A stretch of DNA of 64,000 nt from positions 51,659,380 to 51,723,379 of the forward strand of contig NC_061795.1 in assembly GCF_021462225.1 (NCBI RefSeq), given 5' to 3'. The position numbers and the translations under genes were made by a program. Position 1 is the stretch's first letter, and the number at the start of each line of letters is the position of its first letter. Source of the stretch: Girardinichthys multiradiatus (lineage: Eukaryota; Chordata; Actinopteri; Cyprinodontiformes; Goodeidae). The notes below the pieces were generated by a model that worked only from the letters and a program-made list of their open reading frames with translations, did not search any database and had not been told where the DNA came from. This document shows, in pieces, positions 12,901-21,613 of the stretch.

Positions 12901-15900
12901 CAGACCGTGTGTGAAACAATGACCACTCAAACCAGAAGCCATTATGGGAATCAAACCTGTTTTTGAATCACTTCTGAAAGAAGGAATTATTGTTCCTTGT
13001 GAAAGTTCTCCTGTAAGAACTCCTCTTTTTCCTGTTAAAAAGATCTGGAGTAAAGCAGAACCTGTTGAATGGAGGTTTGTGCAAGATTTACGAGTTGTAA
13101 ATGCTCCAGTAGAAGCCAGAGCTCCTACATTTCCAAACCCACATACTATTATGTCACAAGTTCCTCCAGATGCAAAGTTTTTTTCTGTTGTTGATCTTTC
13201 AAATGCGTTTTTTAGTGTACCTGTTGATAAGCAGAGCCAATTTTGGTTTGCTTTTGAGTTTGAAGGAAAACCTTACACTTTCACTCGTCTGTGTCAAGAT
13301 TATTGTGAAAGTCCGACTATATATAATGCTGCATTGAAAGCTAGTCTTGAGTCATTGGAGTTGACCTCAGGTTCTGCTTTATTGCAGTATGTTGATGATC
13401 TTCTGCTTTGTTGTCCTACTAAGGAGCAATGTGAGAAGGACACTGTCACACTGTTGAAACATTTGCATTCAGAGGAGTACAAGGCCTCTCTTTCTAAACT
13501 TCAGCTTGTCCAGCTACAAGTAACCTTTTTAGGTCATGTTATTTCTGCTGAAGATAAAACTCTTTCCTCAAAGCGTGTGAATGCAGTGCAAAACATTCCA
13601 AAACCTGTTACAAAAAAACAGTTGTCATTTTTGGGCATGACTTCATATTTCAGGAATTTTATTCCTAATTATTCCTGTATGGAAGCCCCGTTGGGTGCTC
13701 TCATGCATGGTAAAGGTCTTTTGTCTCAGGAGAATATTGTTTGGACACCTGAAGCAGAAGCAGCTTTCATACAACTTAAGCTGGCTTTGCAGAAGGCTCC
13801 TACTTTAGGATTACCGAATCCTAACAAACCTTTTTATCAGGCTGTTGATGAAAAGCATGGATGCATGACATCAGTTCTCCTCCAAGATCATGGAGGTACA
13901 TGGCCACCCGTTGCTTATTTTTCTGCAAAATTGGATCCCGTGGCTATAGGACTCCCTAACTGCCTTCGTGCTCTGGCAGCTGCAGAAAAAGCTGTGTTGA
14001 CTTCTAGAGACACTGTTGGATATGCAGACCTCACAGTTTTGGTTCCACACTCTTATTCTGCTTGAACAAAAAACATCACACCTTTCTGCTGCTCGCTGGC
14101 TGAGATAAACATCAATTCTTCTGGATGGGGAGCCTCATCACTGTGTTTCAGTGTTGGAGGAAGTTTGCACACCCCGGCCTGACCTTTCTGAGATACCTCT
14201 GGAGAATCCAGAGATGATTTTATTTGTTGATGGTTCGGCTTCTCGAAACCCTGATACTGGTAAGAATCAGGTGGGTTTTGCAGTGTGTTCTTCCCATGAA
14301 ACTCTTATGTCAGGCTCACTGCCAAAACACTTTTCTGCTCAGGCTGCTGAGCTTGTGGCCCTGACTGAAGCTTGCAAATTAGCCAAAAATCAAACTGTAA
14401 ACATTTACACAGACTCGAGGTACGGATTTGGTATAGTCCATGATTTCGGGGCATTGTGGAAACACAGAAAGTTTCTTAAAAGTGATAGAAAACCCATTTT
14501 GAACCATGTTCAGGTTTCTAACCTGCTCGGAGCAATTCTTTTACCAAAAGCCATCTCTGTGTGTAAATGAGCAGCACACACATCTTCGACAGATGTTACT
14601 TTACAGGGGAACAGCAGAGCGGATTTAGCAGCGAAACTAGCAGCTTCTTCTTCTCTTCTGCTTTTCACTGCTTTGCACACACAAGGATACCCCTCCTCCC
14701 CCACCACCTGTATGACCTGAAAGCATTACAAAGTTTTGCTTCTGTGGGGGAGAGGCGCCTGTGGGTTTCTGCAGGAGCGAAGTGCACTGATGGTGTTTGG
14801 ATGGGCCCGACCAATAAACCATGTGGTCCCAAACACTTCTTTCCACATTATGCAAAGTTCACACATGGTTTGGATCATTGTTCAAAAGAGGGAATAATAG
14901 CTGCTTTAACATCTCATTGGTTCACAAAAGGTTTCTGTATTTATGCTCATAAATTCTGTCAATCTTGTATGATCTGTGCAGCATACAATGCAGGCAAAAC
15001 ACCACAGATGACTCAAGCTGCACATCTACAACCAGATAGGCCATTTGAACATCTTATGATGGACTTCATTGAAATCACTCCATCTGAAGGGAAAAAGTAT
15101 GTGTTGGTTGTTGTTGACATGTTTAGCAAATGGATTGAAACGTTTCCAAGCAAAAACGCAGACAGTCACACAGTCACCAAAGCCCTTTTAACAGAAATAA
15201 TTCCCCGATGGGGCATTCCTTCAAAGATTTCTAGTGACAATGGGACTCATTTTATGAATGCAGCAATGAAGGAGGTGAGTAAATTCCTGCGGTTTGACCT
15301 ACAAATACACTGTGCATACCATCCACAGAGTGGTGGTGCAGTGGAACGTGAAAATGGGACTTTGAAATTAAAATTAGCCAAGTGTTGTGAAGAAACTGGC
15401 TTACCTTGGACAAATGTCCTGCCTATTGTGCTCACTTCTATGAGAATGAGGCAAAGAGCATGAGTAAACCTCAGTCCTTTTGAGGTGCTGTTTGGCAGAC
15501 GTCCCAATTTGGGCATTGGGACATTGCCAAGCCCATTGCCCTCCACATCTTAATGTGAAGATAAGATGTCTTACTGTCAAAACCTGTCGACTGTGCTTTC
15601 TCAAGTTTCACAGACGGTGAAAGCGACACTACCTGAGACAGCCACATCTCCCCTCCATTCTTTGGTGCCAGGCGACTGGGTTCTGGTCAGAGAGTTTAGG
15701 AGGAAACACTGGAAGTCCAGGCGCTGAAGAGGACCATTTCAGATCCTGCTGGTCACCCACACGGCTGTGAAGGTGGCAGAGCGAGTCAACTGGATACACA
15801 CATCGCATTGCAAGAAGGTTCCAGCTCGTCTGGATTCCCCTGGTCCCCAGGATCCAAGGAATCTTTTACCTGGATCATCTCCTGCTTAACATGTGAGGAC

Positions 15901-18900
15901 AGTGGCCCACCACAAGGCTACGAACTGTAAGCTAATCACTGGAGAGTGATTGAAAAGGTGGGTGAAGAACACTGTTCTGATAAGGGCACAATAATCCCTT
16001 GAGCAGTGCAACGTTTGTTAAAAGGACTACTTGGACGAGAAGAGGATGCCTCCTTTCAGCCCCGAATCTTCCAAAATGAAGGACTACAAGAGATGGGGAA
16101 AGACTATTGCATACGTGTTGCTCTATGTATTCATCATTATGTAAGGATTATGATTATTGATTAATTAATATTCATCAAGAATTATAATTTAAAATCATAA
16201 TTTGAATTTTTTTTTATTTCTTAACCAAAAATCATGACTTACAAATAGAAATCAGAGATGTCTTCTGGTGTTGTGATTATGGGCCCAAAGCTCTTTAATA
16301 ATTATTAATTATTAACCAAAACCACCAACTGTCACTGTTTATTCAACCACTTCACTGAAGGTGGGGCAACTTTGACCTTGTTTTGACAGATAAAACATTC
16401 TTGCATGAAATAAACACAAACTCTTCTCATAATATATATATATATATATATATATATGAAGATTTATTGAAGCCAAATAATCCTGATATACCATTATTCT
16501 GGTATAAAAACCATCACCTAACTAACAAGCACCGTTCTACACAAAGGGAATAAAAATGACTACCTAACAATAATAATAAAAGAAAAATATGTGCATTTAG
16601 TGTCTATGAAGATCAAACCAGTAGTTTTATGGACAAAATGTGTAATTTGGTTTAAATGGAAAGAAATCCTCCTGGTGTTGTCTCGATTGCAGCGATCAGC
16701 TGATGAAACGGTGGGGCCACGCCCCTTTAGCCACAACCAGTTGAACGCCCCAAATCTTGACAAGAGTCATAAAACTCTGAGGCGGGAACTTAGTGGAAAA
16801 TCTCCAGCAATAAAACTGGAACAAAGAGTGGTCGGGTGAGGCCCAGACCGCAGTTGCCTTGCATGAAAAACTTTTAAAAGTCCAACTTTTAACTCCTTGC
16901 TGATTTGGGATCAACCGGACAAACATGAACCACACAGCAGCAAATCAAAACACAGCTCAGCATAAAACAATTCAATCATTGTTGCATGCAACAAGTTAAT
17001 ACCTTAGATTAACTAATGATGATTCTAAATCACCCTTAACTATGCCTCATCCTGCCCAGACCTCTAAATGTACCTATCCGATTTACTATGAAAAGAACAA
17101 AATTACTTAGACGTTGATTTTTTCTCTCCACCGGTTGAGGATGGATCAGGTCTGAAGAAAAAGGAGAGGAGGGGGGACCACGCGTCCATGATCAAATTAA
17201 AGAAAAAACATTAATGAAGCACATCAGAACAGGCAGAGCAGTCCCGATGGCCATCGTAGAGAGGAACTCAGGGCTGGTAACCATACAGGTTCTTAGGAAT
17301 ACCACAGTGGCAGCGAGGATTGACCTCTGTGATGTGGTCCCCTGTGAAGGTCATGACAGTTGGTTTCAGAATGCAGATGTGTACATTTGTGTCCGCACAC
17401 CTGGGAGGCTAACAATTGGAAAGTTGTGTCTGGACTGGACTTATGTGTACTGGAATTCAAATCCAAAAGGTTCTGTCAACCTGAACTCTAACTATATTCC
17501 ACAGGGCCTGCACCAACACGTCAGTTTGATTAGGGACAGATCTACTCAACGACCTGACAACTCTAGATATAATCCCCTGGTAATAACTGTCCGGAGAATG
17601 TGGAAGAATCCCTGGCCTACTGCTTATCGTGCAGATCTTAATGAACTTGTTTTGATTTTAGGAGCTGATGTTTCTGGAAGAGACCCACTGGGATTGTTTC
17701 AAATTCAGTTTGTGTATCAACTTAAACCTCCTGATGAAGTTCTAGATATTTCTGGTGTTAGCATTTCTCCTAGCCCAACCACACCTCCTGAAGCATTGGT
17801 CACTTATTTAAATGTCTCATCACCTGAAGTAATATTGCAGGTTGAAACTGGATTTTCTGACAAAAACACCTGGTTAGAATGGATAACATTTACTGCTAAA
17901 AGCAATAACATGACAGAGTGTATTGCCTGTTCTTCAGCCAGACCACAGCTTTTCACTACCCCTGCTCCTTTGTTATATAACACAGACTGCCTTGGGTTTG
18001 ACTGCATGTTAGTTCTACTCATGACTCCTTCACCTAAACATTGTTCCACTTTGAGTGACCTTTTCCCACCTGCTAACAACAACACCTTCCTTCCAGTTTT
18101 CACTTCTAGAGCAGGAAATTACACATGCCTTACCAGGAGGAATTACAGCTTTGTGGGTCACATGTCTAAGTCTTGGTGTTCAGAGACCATAAATGTTACA
18201 ACCTGGGATAATGCTAGTTCACTCCTCCAAGCTGACCTCTTCTGGTATTGTGGTGGAAAGACACTGTTTAATTATTTGCCTTCTTCTTGGTTAGGAACAT
18301 GTACTTTAGTTAGATTAGCTCTACTAGTGGCTTTACTTGGACATCTACCAACTTCTCCATCCCCGATTCTCCGTCACAAACGTGCAGTGGATTTTTCTTT
18401 CAGACATAACAATCCCACTTCTTTCGATGCTATTGGGGTTCCACGTGGTGTTCCAGATGAATATAAGTTAGCCAATCCTATAGCCAATGGGTTTGAATCA
18501 ATATTTCTTTGGATGACTCCTAACAAAAATGTTGAAGGCATTAATTATGTCCACTACAATATACAGTATAATATACAGCGCTTAGCAAACATCACCAGAG
18601 ATGTAATGATCGGTGTAACTGACCAACTATCCTCCAGTTCTCTTATGTCTTGGCAAAACAGAATGACTTTAGACATGTTGGCTGAAAAGGGAGGTGTTTG
18701 TTCCATGTTTGGTTCTTTATGTTGTACTTTTGTTCCAAATAACCGCTCCTGATGGTTCAGTAGCCAGAGCTCTGGATGAATTACGTTCCCTGGCTCATCA
18801 CATGACAGAAGACTCTGGTGTAGATCCTTTACCTGATTGGTTTGCTGACACTTTTGGTAAATGGAAGGATTTTATTATTACAGGTATGACTTCCTTTGCC

Positions 18901-20271
18901 ATCTTCACAGGTATTCTCATTTGCTGTGGATGTTGTGCCGTTCCCTGTCTGCGCACTAATTAACAGATTGATCACTACAGCTCTGTCAAAGGAGGACTCC
19001 TCTAGGTCATATCAGATACCTCTCCTCACAGGTGTAGAGGAACCCATGGATTGCTCTGATGAGTCTGACAGTGACTCTCATGATGATGATGCTTTCTAAT
19101 AAATTTACTGATATTCAATTTACATCTATTCAAATAATCCTCCTAATTCTAATGATGTAGATGTGTACCGAACATACACAGGGTGGATGATAACTCCTGA
19201 TTTCATTTTGCTAGTATAATATATATTTTCTTTTCATTTTTTATAGTATTTGTGTATTCATTTATCTGATCATTCCTTAAAATATTGTTGATTGAAGAGA
19301 CAAATTGTTTCCAACAAAGAAGAGGACAGTTATAGTAGTTTAGTGTTGTAGTGTTTAGCTTTGTAATAATGTTTCATTATTCATTTTACATTATTTAGTC
19401 ATTTTTTATTACTACTTATTTCATATAATCAGTTTTTGATTTGTTTTATTACTCATTTTATTACTAATCAATTCACATTTTGAAATTCATTTTCTTGTAC
19501 TTTCCTTCTTTGTCATTCAGTAAAGATTTTCTTGGGTGTTCGATAACTTATGAAACTAGTTTCATTATAATCGAAGAGGATGGATTGTTATGGAAATTTT
19601 TAGTGCCTTGCTTGATTTGCTCCTTGATTCTCTACAGGAACTGACAAAAGTATTAGAACCCCTCAGTGTTGATCCATTCTTCTCTTATTTAGTCTTAGAG
19701 TAATGCCACACTGTTAAGATTATATCTAGGACAAGCATGAGACCCTCTCTCTGGGTCTCATGAGAGTTACCTTGAGAACTGTTGTAGCTTATAAAGAGAA
19801 CCTTTGCTTTGTCTGGTCAGAAGGATTTAGCAGCACTACTGAGCGCATCTCCAATGCTGTAAAAAAATCCTTCTTTCTTACAAGATTAAAATAAAGCTGA
19901 TTCTGAGTGACAATCATCAGTCTCTGGATATGAATTTTTCTACAACAATTATCTCGGATTAGTAGCTGCTTAGAAATGAAGACACAGTAAAGATTTATAT
20001 GTGTTCTCATTTTCTATTTAAAATGTCAGACTGAATCTTCCTCCAACCTACCGATCACAGTTTTTACTAATACCTTTTAAGTTCAAGAAGCTCTTCTTCA
20101 TCTATATTTATTAATCCTCAGGAACTTGTCTACACAACAAATAATAACCTTTCTATGCTGTAGATATTTGAGAATGTGTACCTTCCATGTTCCCAGACCC
20201 AGCAGCGGCATACGTGTGCCGTCATTCAGCTGAACATGCCTGACCACCTGCGTGTCCTCCATGGAGAGCAT
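845..20271 (-). CDS. Aldo-keto reductase, AKR1 family (partial gene, 4 exons visible)
   Basis: This is an NAD(P)H-dependent carbonyl reductase of the (beta/alpha)8-barrel AKR1 family, assembled from four minus-strand exons: 20271-20182, 4024-3854, 3773-3657 and 922-845. All have GT/AG borders, and every visible junction is phase 0. Exon 1 encodes the typical N-terminus ([16 protein letters not shown]). Exon 2 has HIDTAYSY, with the catalytic Asp and Tyr, and ends near the catalytic Lys (VSK). Exon 3 has [10 protein letters not shown], with the catalytic His. Exon lengths of 171, 117 and 78 bp match the family pattern. The retained His argues against the 5-beta-reductase AKR1D1, which has Glu there. 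The tail [13 protein letters not shown] fits AKR1B/AKR1E-like enzymes. Later exons lie off the left edge. Intron 1 is about 16 kb because of an antisense retrovirus and older repeats. Confidence 0.85.
1040..2022 (-). mobile_element. Tc1-like relic, itself interrupted
   Basis: On the minus strand around 1740 the sequence reads [12 protein letters not shown], the conserved centre of a Tc1-type transposase. The outer part, ending near 1250, resembles other relics in the window (37000, 55440, 57490). An unrelated block of about 290 bp (1270-1560) interrupts it. An L2 LINE was inserted at its inner end near 2023. No reading frame survives. Confidence 0.5.
2023..3185 (+). mobile_element. L2-like LINE, 5'-truncated copy 1
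   Basis: The segment encodes the C-terminal end of an L2-type reverse transcriptase ([20 protein letters not shown] to TFLFDKAYS, stop at 2248). A long 3' UTR follows, ending in tataaataaactgaattgaa. It is nearly identical to the copy at 37454-38937. It inserted into a Tc1 relic and is dead on arrival by 5' truncation. Confidence 0.75.
3186..3656. other. AKR intron 3 sequence, nothing recognised
   Basis: AT-rich intronic sequence between the LINE tail and exon 3. I see no exon, RNA gene or repeat that I can name here. Confidence 0.5.
3657..3773 (-). CDS. AKR1-family exon 3
   Basis: This 117-bp exon matches the usual family length. It has acceptor gctttttag and donor gtttgaca. It encodes [12 protein letters not shown] to [12 protein letters not shown] with no stop, and carries the catalytic His of the tetrad. 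Confidence 0.88.
3854..4024 (-). CDS. AKR1-family exon 2
   Basis: This 171-bp exon has acceptor cttgccacag and donor gtgagaga. It encodes [20 protein letters not shown] followed by [11 protein letters not shown], and ends REDMFIVSK. The catalytic Asp, Tyr and Lys are all present. Confidence 0.9.
4440..4640. repeat. Terminal fragment of Tc1-like relic
   Basis: This has the end sequence of an old DNA-transposon family that recurs at 55440-55620: ccactttgtgttggtctt near one end and aatacttttacaagccactg at the other. It lies in AKR intron 1. Confidence 0.5.
4641..5479. other. AKR intron 1 sequence, unassigned
   Basis: Intronic sequence with short open frames near 4843-5265 that overlap on both strands. 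None resembles a known protein or carries splice context. I see no supported gene. Confidence 0.4.
5480..7215 (+). pseudogene. Transposase-like relic (possibly hAT-like C-terminus) with 3' UTR
   Basis: Discontinuous plus-strand frames give fragments that fit one decayed protein: [20 protein letters not shown] (5585-5645), [19 protein letters not shown] (about 5890-5950), and [19 protein letters not shown] onward (6130-6370), ending in a basic tail [16 protein letters not shown] Ser/Thr/Pro-rich open stretch follows (6376-6792), then non-coding sequence with an AATAAA near 7195. The 6130-6370 block recalls the C-terminal region of repeat-borne fish proteins that I cannot name with certainty. 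Frameshifts make it non-functional. It lies in AKR intron 1, antisense to the gene. Confidence 0.4.
7361..7392. other. Perfect 13-bp inverted repeat
   Basis: The arms ttaccgtcttgac (7361-7373) and gtcaagacggtaa (7380-7392) are exactly complementary around a 6-base loop. I see no poly-T run or gene junction to assign a role. It could be the remnant of a palindromic DNA element. Confidence 0.6.
7416..7671. mobile_element. Short solo-LTR-like element inserted in the ERV 5' LTR
   Basis: It begins TGTCAGGG and ends TCTGACA, the termini shared with elements at 51914-52791 and 54836-55328. The flanks are ttgcc on the left and atgcc on the right, a 4/5 match. The flank is the start of the retroviral LTR (TGCC), so this element landed 4 bp inside the provirus. 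At 256 bp it is shorter than its relatives and probably internally deleted. Confidence 0.6.
7672..7916 (+). repeat. ERV 5' LTR
   Basis: About 245 bp running from TGCCACACTG to TCTACAACA. It aligns along its length with 19704-19947. The first 4 bp also occur at 7412-7415, separated by the nested element. The polyadenylation signal seen in the 3' copy (AATAAA) is mutated here to ataatc. Boundaries are uncertain by about 3 bp. Confidence 0.8.
7919..7936 (+). promoter_or_regulatory. Candidate retroviral primer-binding site
   Basis: TGGCGTCACAAACAGGAT starts 2 bp after the LTR end, the expected place for a tRNA primer site. It begins with TGG, as the complement of a tRNA CCA end must. I cannot assign the tRNA. 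The TGGCGT and AGGATTC ends resemble a serine tRNA, but the middle does not. Confidence 0.5.
8601..10325 (+). pseudogene. gag: Retroviral gag pseudogene
   Basis: This encodes the structural polyprotein of the provirus. It opens with ATGGGACAGCAG (MGQQ), a myristoylation-type start. It runs through a lysine/glutamate-rich segment (8780-8900), a Gln/Ala/Pro-rich segment (9115-9333), capsid-like blocks (9435-9842 and 9925-10194), and one CCHC zinc knuckle at 10243-10284 ([14 protein letters not shown], perfect CX2CX4HX4C). Several stops and frame changes interrupt it. A short retroposon tail is inserted at about 9841-9910. It is not translatable as one protein. Confidence 0.8.
9841..9910 (+). 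mobile_element. Very short retroposon 3' end inserted in gag
   Basis: The block contains CAATAAAGATGATT followed by ATATT repeats, typical of a 3' retroposon tail, and interrupts the gag frame. The flanks aatag (before) and gaatag (after) look like a short target duplication. Confidence 0.5.
10455..10473. repeat. (AC)n microsatellite
   Basis: A pure CA dinucleotide run within the degenerate gag-protease junction of the provirus. Confidence 0.9.
10558..10905 (+). pseudogene. pro: Retroviral protease pseudogene
   Basis: A retropepsin-like segment with the active-site region [12 protein letters not shown]. The family motif is D-(S/T)-G-A. Here the glycine is glutamate, which should abolish activity. 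The frame reaches CPVNL and is then cut by the retroposon at 10906-12150. The ERV frame resumes immediately after it with GRDLMCKLG, the expected continuation. Confidence 0.75.
10906..12150 (-). mobile_element. Retroposon with a membrane-segment ORF, inserted in pro/pol
   Basis: A block of about 1,245 bp separates two contiguous parts of the retroviral protease frame, so it is a later insertion. It reads on the minus strand: pyrimidine-rich 5' leader near 12150, an ORF at 12020-11355, a 3' UTR, then AATAAAG and a (GAATT)n tail at about 10906-10925. This is the structure of a non-LTR retroposon with a pentanucleotide tail. A TAAAT-like target duplication is possible but eroded. No reverse transcriptase is seen, so it would depend on another element's machinery. 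Confidence 0.65.
11355..12020 (-). pseudogene. Retroposon-encoded protein with a hydrophobic segment
   Basis: One reading frame of 222 codons including stops, starting [13 protein letters not shown]. It is interrupted by a single TAG at 11858-11856 and then reopens in the same frame. The N-terminal part is basic and Gly/Arg-rich ([15 protein letters not shown]). After the stop comes a hydrophobic segment of about 22 residues beginning [10 protein letters not shown], then an amphipathic region ([14 protein letters not shown]) that could coil, and a second weakly hydrophobic stretch ([14 protein letters not shown]). I do not recognise the family. It could be an ORF1-like protein or a captured host-derived membrane protein. 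Confidence 0.5.
12151..14065 (+). pseudogene. pol: Retroviral reverse transcriptase pseudogene
   Basis: The frame resumes from the protease C-terminus ([10 protein letters not shown]) and continues with stops to about 12590. A long open stretch runs 12944-14065. This holds the reverse transcriptase: [12 protein letters not shown], catalytic motif [11 protein letters not shown], motif [11 protein letters not shown] with YVDD intact, and connection-domain sequence ([15 protein letters not shown]). Upstream stops and a frame change at 14065 prevent a full pol protein. Confidence 0.85.
14151..14570 (+). pseudogene. Retroviral RNase H domain
   Basis: A 139-residue open segment with the acidic residues of RNase H in order: [18 protein letters not shown] and YTDSRYGFG. 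It lies between reverse transcriptase and integrase in the normal pol order, in a different frame from the RT stretch. Confidence 0.8.
14571..15895 (+). pseudogene. Retroviral integrase pseudogene
   Basis: The open part runs to 15463. It contains an HHCC-type N-terminal region ([12 protein letters not shown]) and the DDE core: [21 protein letters not shown] and [12 protein letters not shown] all retain the acidic residue. A stop at 15463 precedes a decayed C-terminal region ([15 protein letters not shown] near 15480), recognisable until about 15890. Confidence 0.85.
16046..16144 (+). pseudogene. env: Envelope leader (signal-peptide) fragment
   Basis: A 32-codon frame beginning [18 protein letters not shown] with a hydrophobic stretch [10 protein letters not shown]. 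It is followed at once by an AT-rich insertion. Position between integrase and the envelope body supports it being the envelope leader, cut off from the rest by that insertion. Confidence 0.5.
16142..17035. mobile_element. AT-rich insertion within env, class uncertain
   Basis: About 890 bp separates the leader fragment from the envelope body. It has an (AT)n run at 16430-16456, a cataaaac box near 16770 and AATAAA near 16810. Its two ends look weakly inverted (taaggattatgatt versus the complement of aatcaccctta). It could be a solo LTR or a DNA element. I could not find a clean target duplication. Confidence 0.4.
17036..19098 (+). pseudogene. env: Retroviral envelope pseudogene
   Basis: The envelope glycoprotein has its longest open stretch at 17214-18752 (512 codons). 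It has many N-glycosylation sites, a furin-type site RHKR before AVDFSF near 18375, and a CX6CC motif (CSMFGSLCC) near 18700, which is typical of gamma-type envelopes. The frame then shifts: the remainder of the ectodomain and the membrane anchor ([18 protein letters not shown]) lie in the frame of 18694-18963. The cytoplasmic tail, ending in a strongly acidic [16 protein letters not shown], lies in a third frame to 19098. Two frame changes and a split leader make it non-functional. Confidence 0.85.
19099..19703. other. ERV 3' untranslated region
   Basis: AT-rich sequence between the envelope end and the 3' LTR. I see no open frame and no clear polypurine tract directly before the LTR. Confidence 0.5.
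19704..19947 (+). repeat. ERV 3' LTR
   Basis: It pairs with the 5' LTR and runs from TGCCACACTG to TCTACAACA, with an intact AATAAA near 19890. The visible differences between the two LTRs (many substitutions and small indels) indicate an old insertion. Confidence 0.8.
20182..20271 (-). CDS. AKR1-family exon 1
   Basis: It encodes up to 30 residues and ends [16 protein letters not shown], the conserved AKR1 N-terminus, directly before donor gtacac. Two in-frame ATGs exist, at 20271 and 20262. The second gives MEDTQVV and the more usual length. The junction is phase 0 and fits exon 2. Confidence 0.88.
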
Positions 20272-20744
20272 TTAGTCACAGCAGCACAAACTGCCACTAA
20301 AGCTGCTTTCCTCTTCCTCTTTCCTTTCTGCTGTGTCAACGTCCTTCCTTTTTCTTTGCTGATTTTATTTCATCTCATTTGTTTCTGTTCACCTCTGACT
20401 TACTTTGTACCCACTCACTTTCCTCCTTATCTAGCAGGAAGTTAATTATTGGGCAACGTTCAAAGTACTGCACCACCTTCAAGTATTTATGAGTAAATAC
20501 GAAGTCAGTACTGGCAGGTTTCAAAGGTCACTTCACTCATATTTGCACCAGTGTGTACGCACACATACACACACACACACACACACACCAGTCGGATGAC
20601 AAATGTGCTGAAATATATTCAGCTGGCCAGTAGATGGAGATGATCCAACGCTGAGGTGTGCAGCTGCAGATTTTATCATATCCAGGGAATGATACTACTA
20701 CCACTGCCTCATCTATTAACTTGGGACCAACACAAAGTAGTGTG
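20272..20744. other. AKR upstream region
   Basis: This 470-bp stretch precedes the AKR start codon. A purine-rich tract (minus strand aaaggaaagaggaagaggaaag) lies 30-60 bp upstream of the ATG, and there is an (AC)n microsatellite at about 20564-20588. I see no clear TATA box. Confidence 0.4.
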
Positions 20745-21125
20745 GCTGCACGGTGGCGCAGTTGATAACACTGTTGCTGCAAGAAGGTCCTGGGTTTGAC
20801 TCTCGGCCGGGGGTCTTTCTGCATGGAGTTTACATGTTCTCCCCGTGCATGTGTGGGTTCTCACCGGGTACTCCGGCTTCCTCCACAGTCCAAAACAGTC
20901 CAAAAACATGACTGTTAGGTTAATTGGTCTCTCTAAATTGGCCTTAGGCGTGAATGAGTGTGTGTATGGTTGTTTGTCCTGTGTGTCTCTGTGTTGCCCT
21001 GCAATGGGTTGGCGACCTGTCCAGGATAAACCCCGCCTCTCGCCTATAGACTGCTGGCAATAGGCACTAGCTCCCCCATGACTCACTATAGAAGAAGTGA
21101 TATAGAAGATGAATGAATGAATGAA
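20745..21125 (+). repeat. tRNA-derived SINE with GAAT tail
   Basis: The head contains gcacggtggcgcagttgata (A-box-like) and ggtcctgggtttgactc (B-box-like). The body is one common in teleosts, and the tail is (GAAT)n. It sits 0.5 kb upstream of the AKR start. Confidence 0.7.
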
Positions 21126-21179
21126 CAAAGTAGTGCATAATTGTAAAATATAATTAAATTCTTAGACGGTTTTCAACAT

Positions 21180-21269
21180 TTTTAACAAATAAAATCTGAA
21201 AAGTGTGGCATACAGTTGTGTTCAACCCCCTTTACTTACTATGTACAACCCAAGGTACCAATAACCTTC
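21180..21269. repeat. Tc1-like relic end fragment
   Basis: Contains aaatctgaaaagtgtggcat and cagttgtgttcaacccc, characteristic of one end of the old DNA-transposon family seen elsewhere in the window. Confidence 0.4.
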
Positions 21270-21378
21270 TAAAGTCTAAACTTTAAATTTTCTGCTTCTA
21301 AATTCAGACAAGACAGAAGTTGTCATCTTTGGACCGGAGTCTTTAAAAAAGAAACTGCTTAGTCAATCACTTAACCTG
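21270..21378 (+). mobile_element. L2-like LINE copy 2, left part
   Basis: It encodes NSDKTEVVIFGPESLKKKL, the region of an L2-type reverse transcriptase just upstream of the part at 37460 onward. The frame continues across the Maverick after removal of one copy of AACCTG. The last six bases (21373-21378) are the left target duplication. Confidence 0.8.
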
Positions 21379-21613
21379 AGAGAATTTAAGTACACCCTTT
21401 CATCAAACTTTTTGACAGGTGGGTGGGACTTCCGGTGAGGGCGGGATTTCCGGTGGGGGGCATATGGGCGCCATGTGGTTGCCACGTGGGCAGGAGGTCA
21501 CGTGGTCAAGCAGGTGGTGTGTCCAAGGGGGGGCGTAACAGTGGATGCTGATTGGTTGTCGTCATTAGGGGCAATACCTTAAATGAGTCAATTAAAACAC
21601 AGGGGTGTGTTTG
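21379..21613 (+). repeat. Maverick left terminal inverted repeat
   Basis: It starts AGAGAATTTAAGT and pairs with the complement of the right end, with scattered substitutions and indels. It carries an ACTTCCGG (21428-21435), a GGGCGGGA (21439-21446) and a second TTTCCGG. Confidence 0.9.

Larger units (their letters stand above)
7412..19947 (+). mobile_element. Endogenous retrovirus, full-length but defective
   Basis: This is a complete proviral layout: 5' LTR, candidate primer site, gag with a zinc knuckle, protease, reverse transcriptase, RNase H, integrase, envelope and 3' LTR. The gag start MGQQ, the gamma-type envelope with CX6CC and the single zinc knuckle suggest a gamma/epsilon-like fish retrovirus. 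All genes are interrupted by stops or frameshifts. At least four later insertions lie within it (7416-7671, about 9841-9910, about 10906-12150 and about 16142-17035). It lies antisense in AKR intron 1. Flanks of the two LTRs do not show an obvious target duplication, so one end may have been rearranged. Confidence 0.85.

Noticed and set aside
15247..15604. Minus-strand open frames overlapping the retroviral integrase.
   Set aside because: They are shadows of the integrase coding strand, without start context or recognisable domains.
7412..19947. The possibility that the provirus envelope is a captured, functional host gene.
   Set aside because: The leader is cut off by an insertion and the body changes frame twice, so no intact product is possible from this locus.
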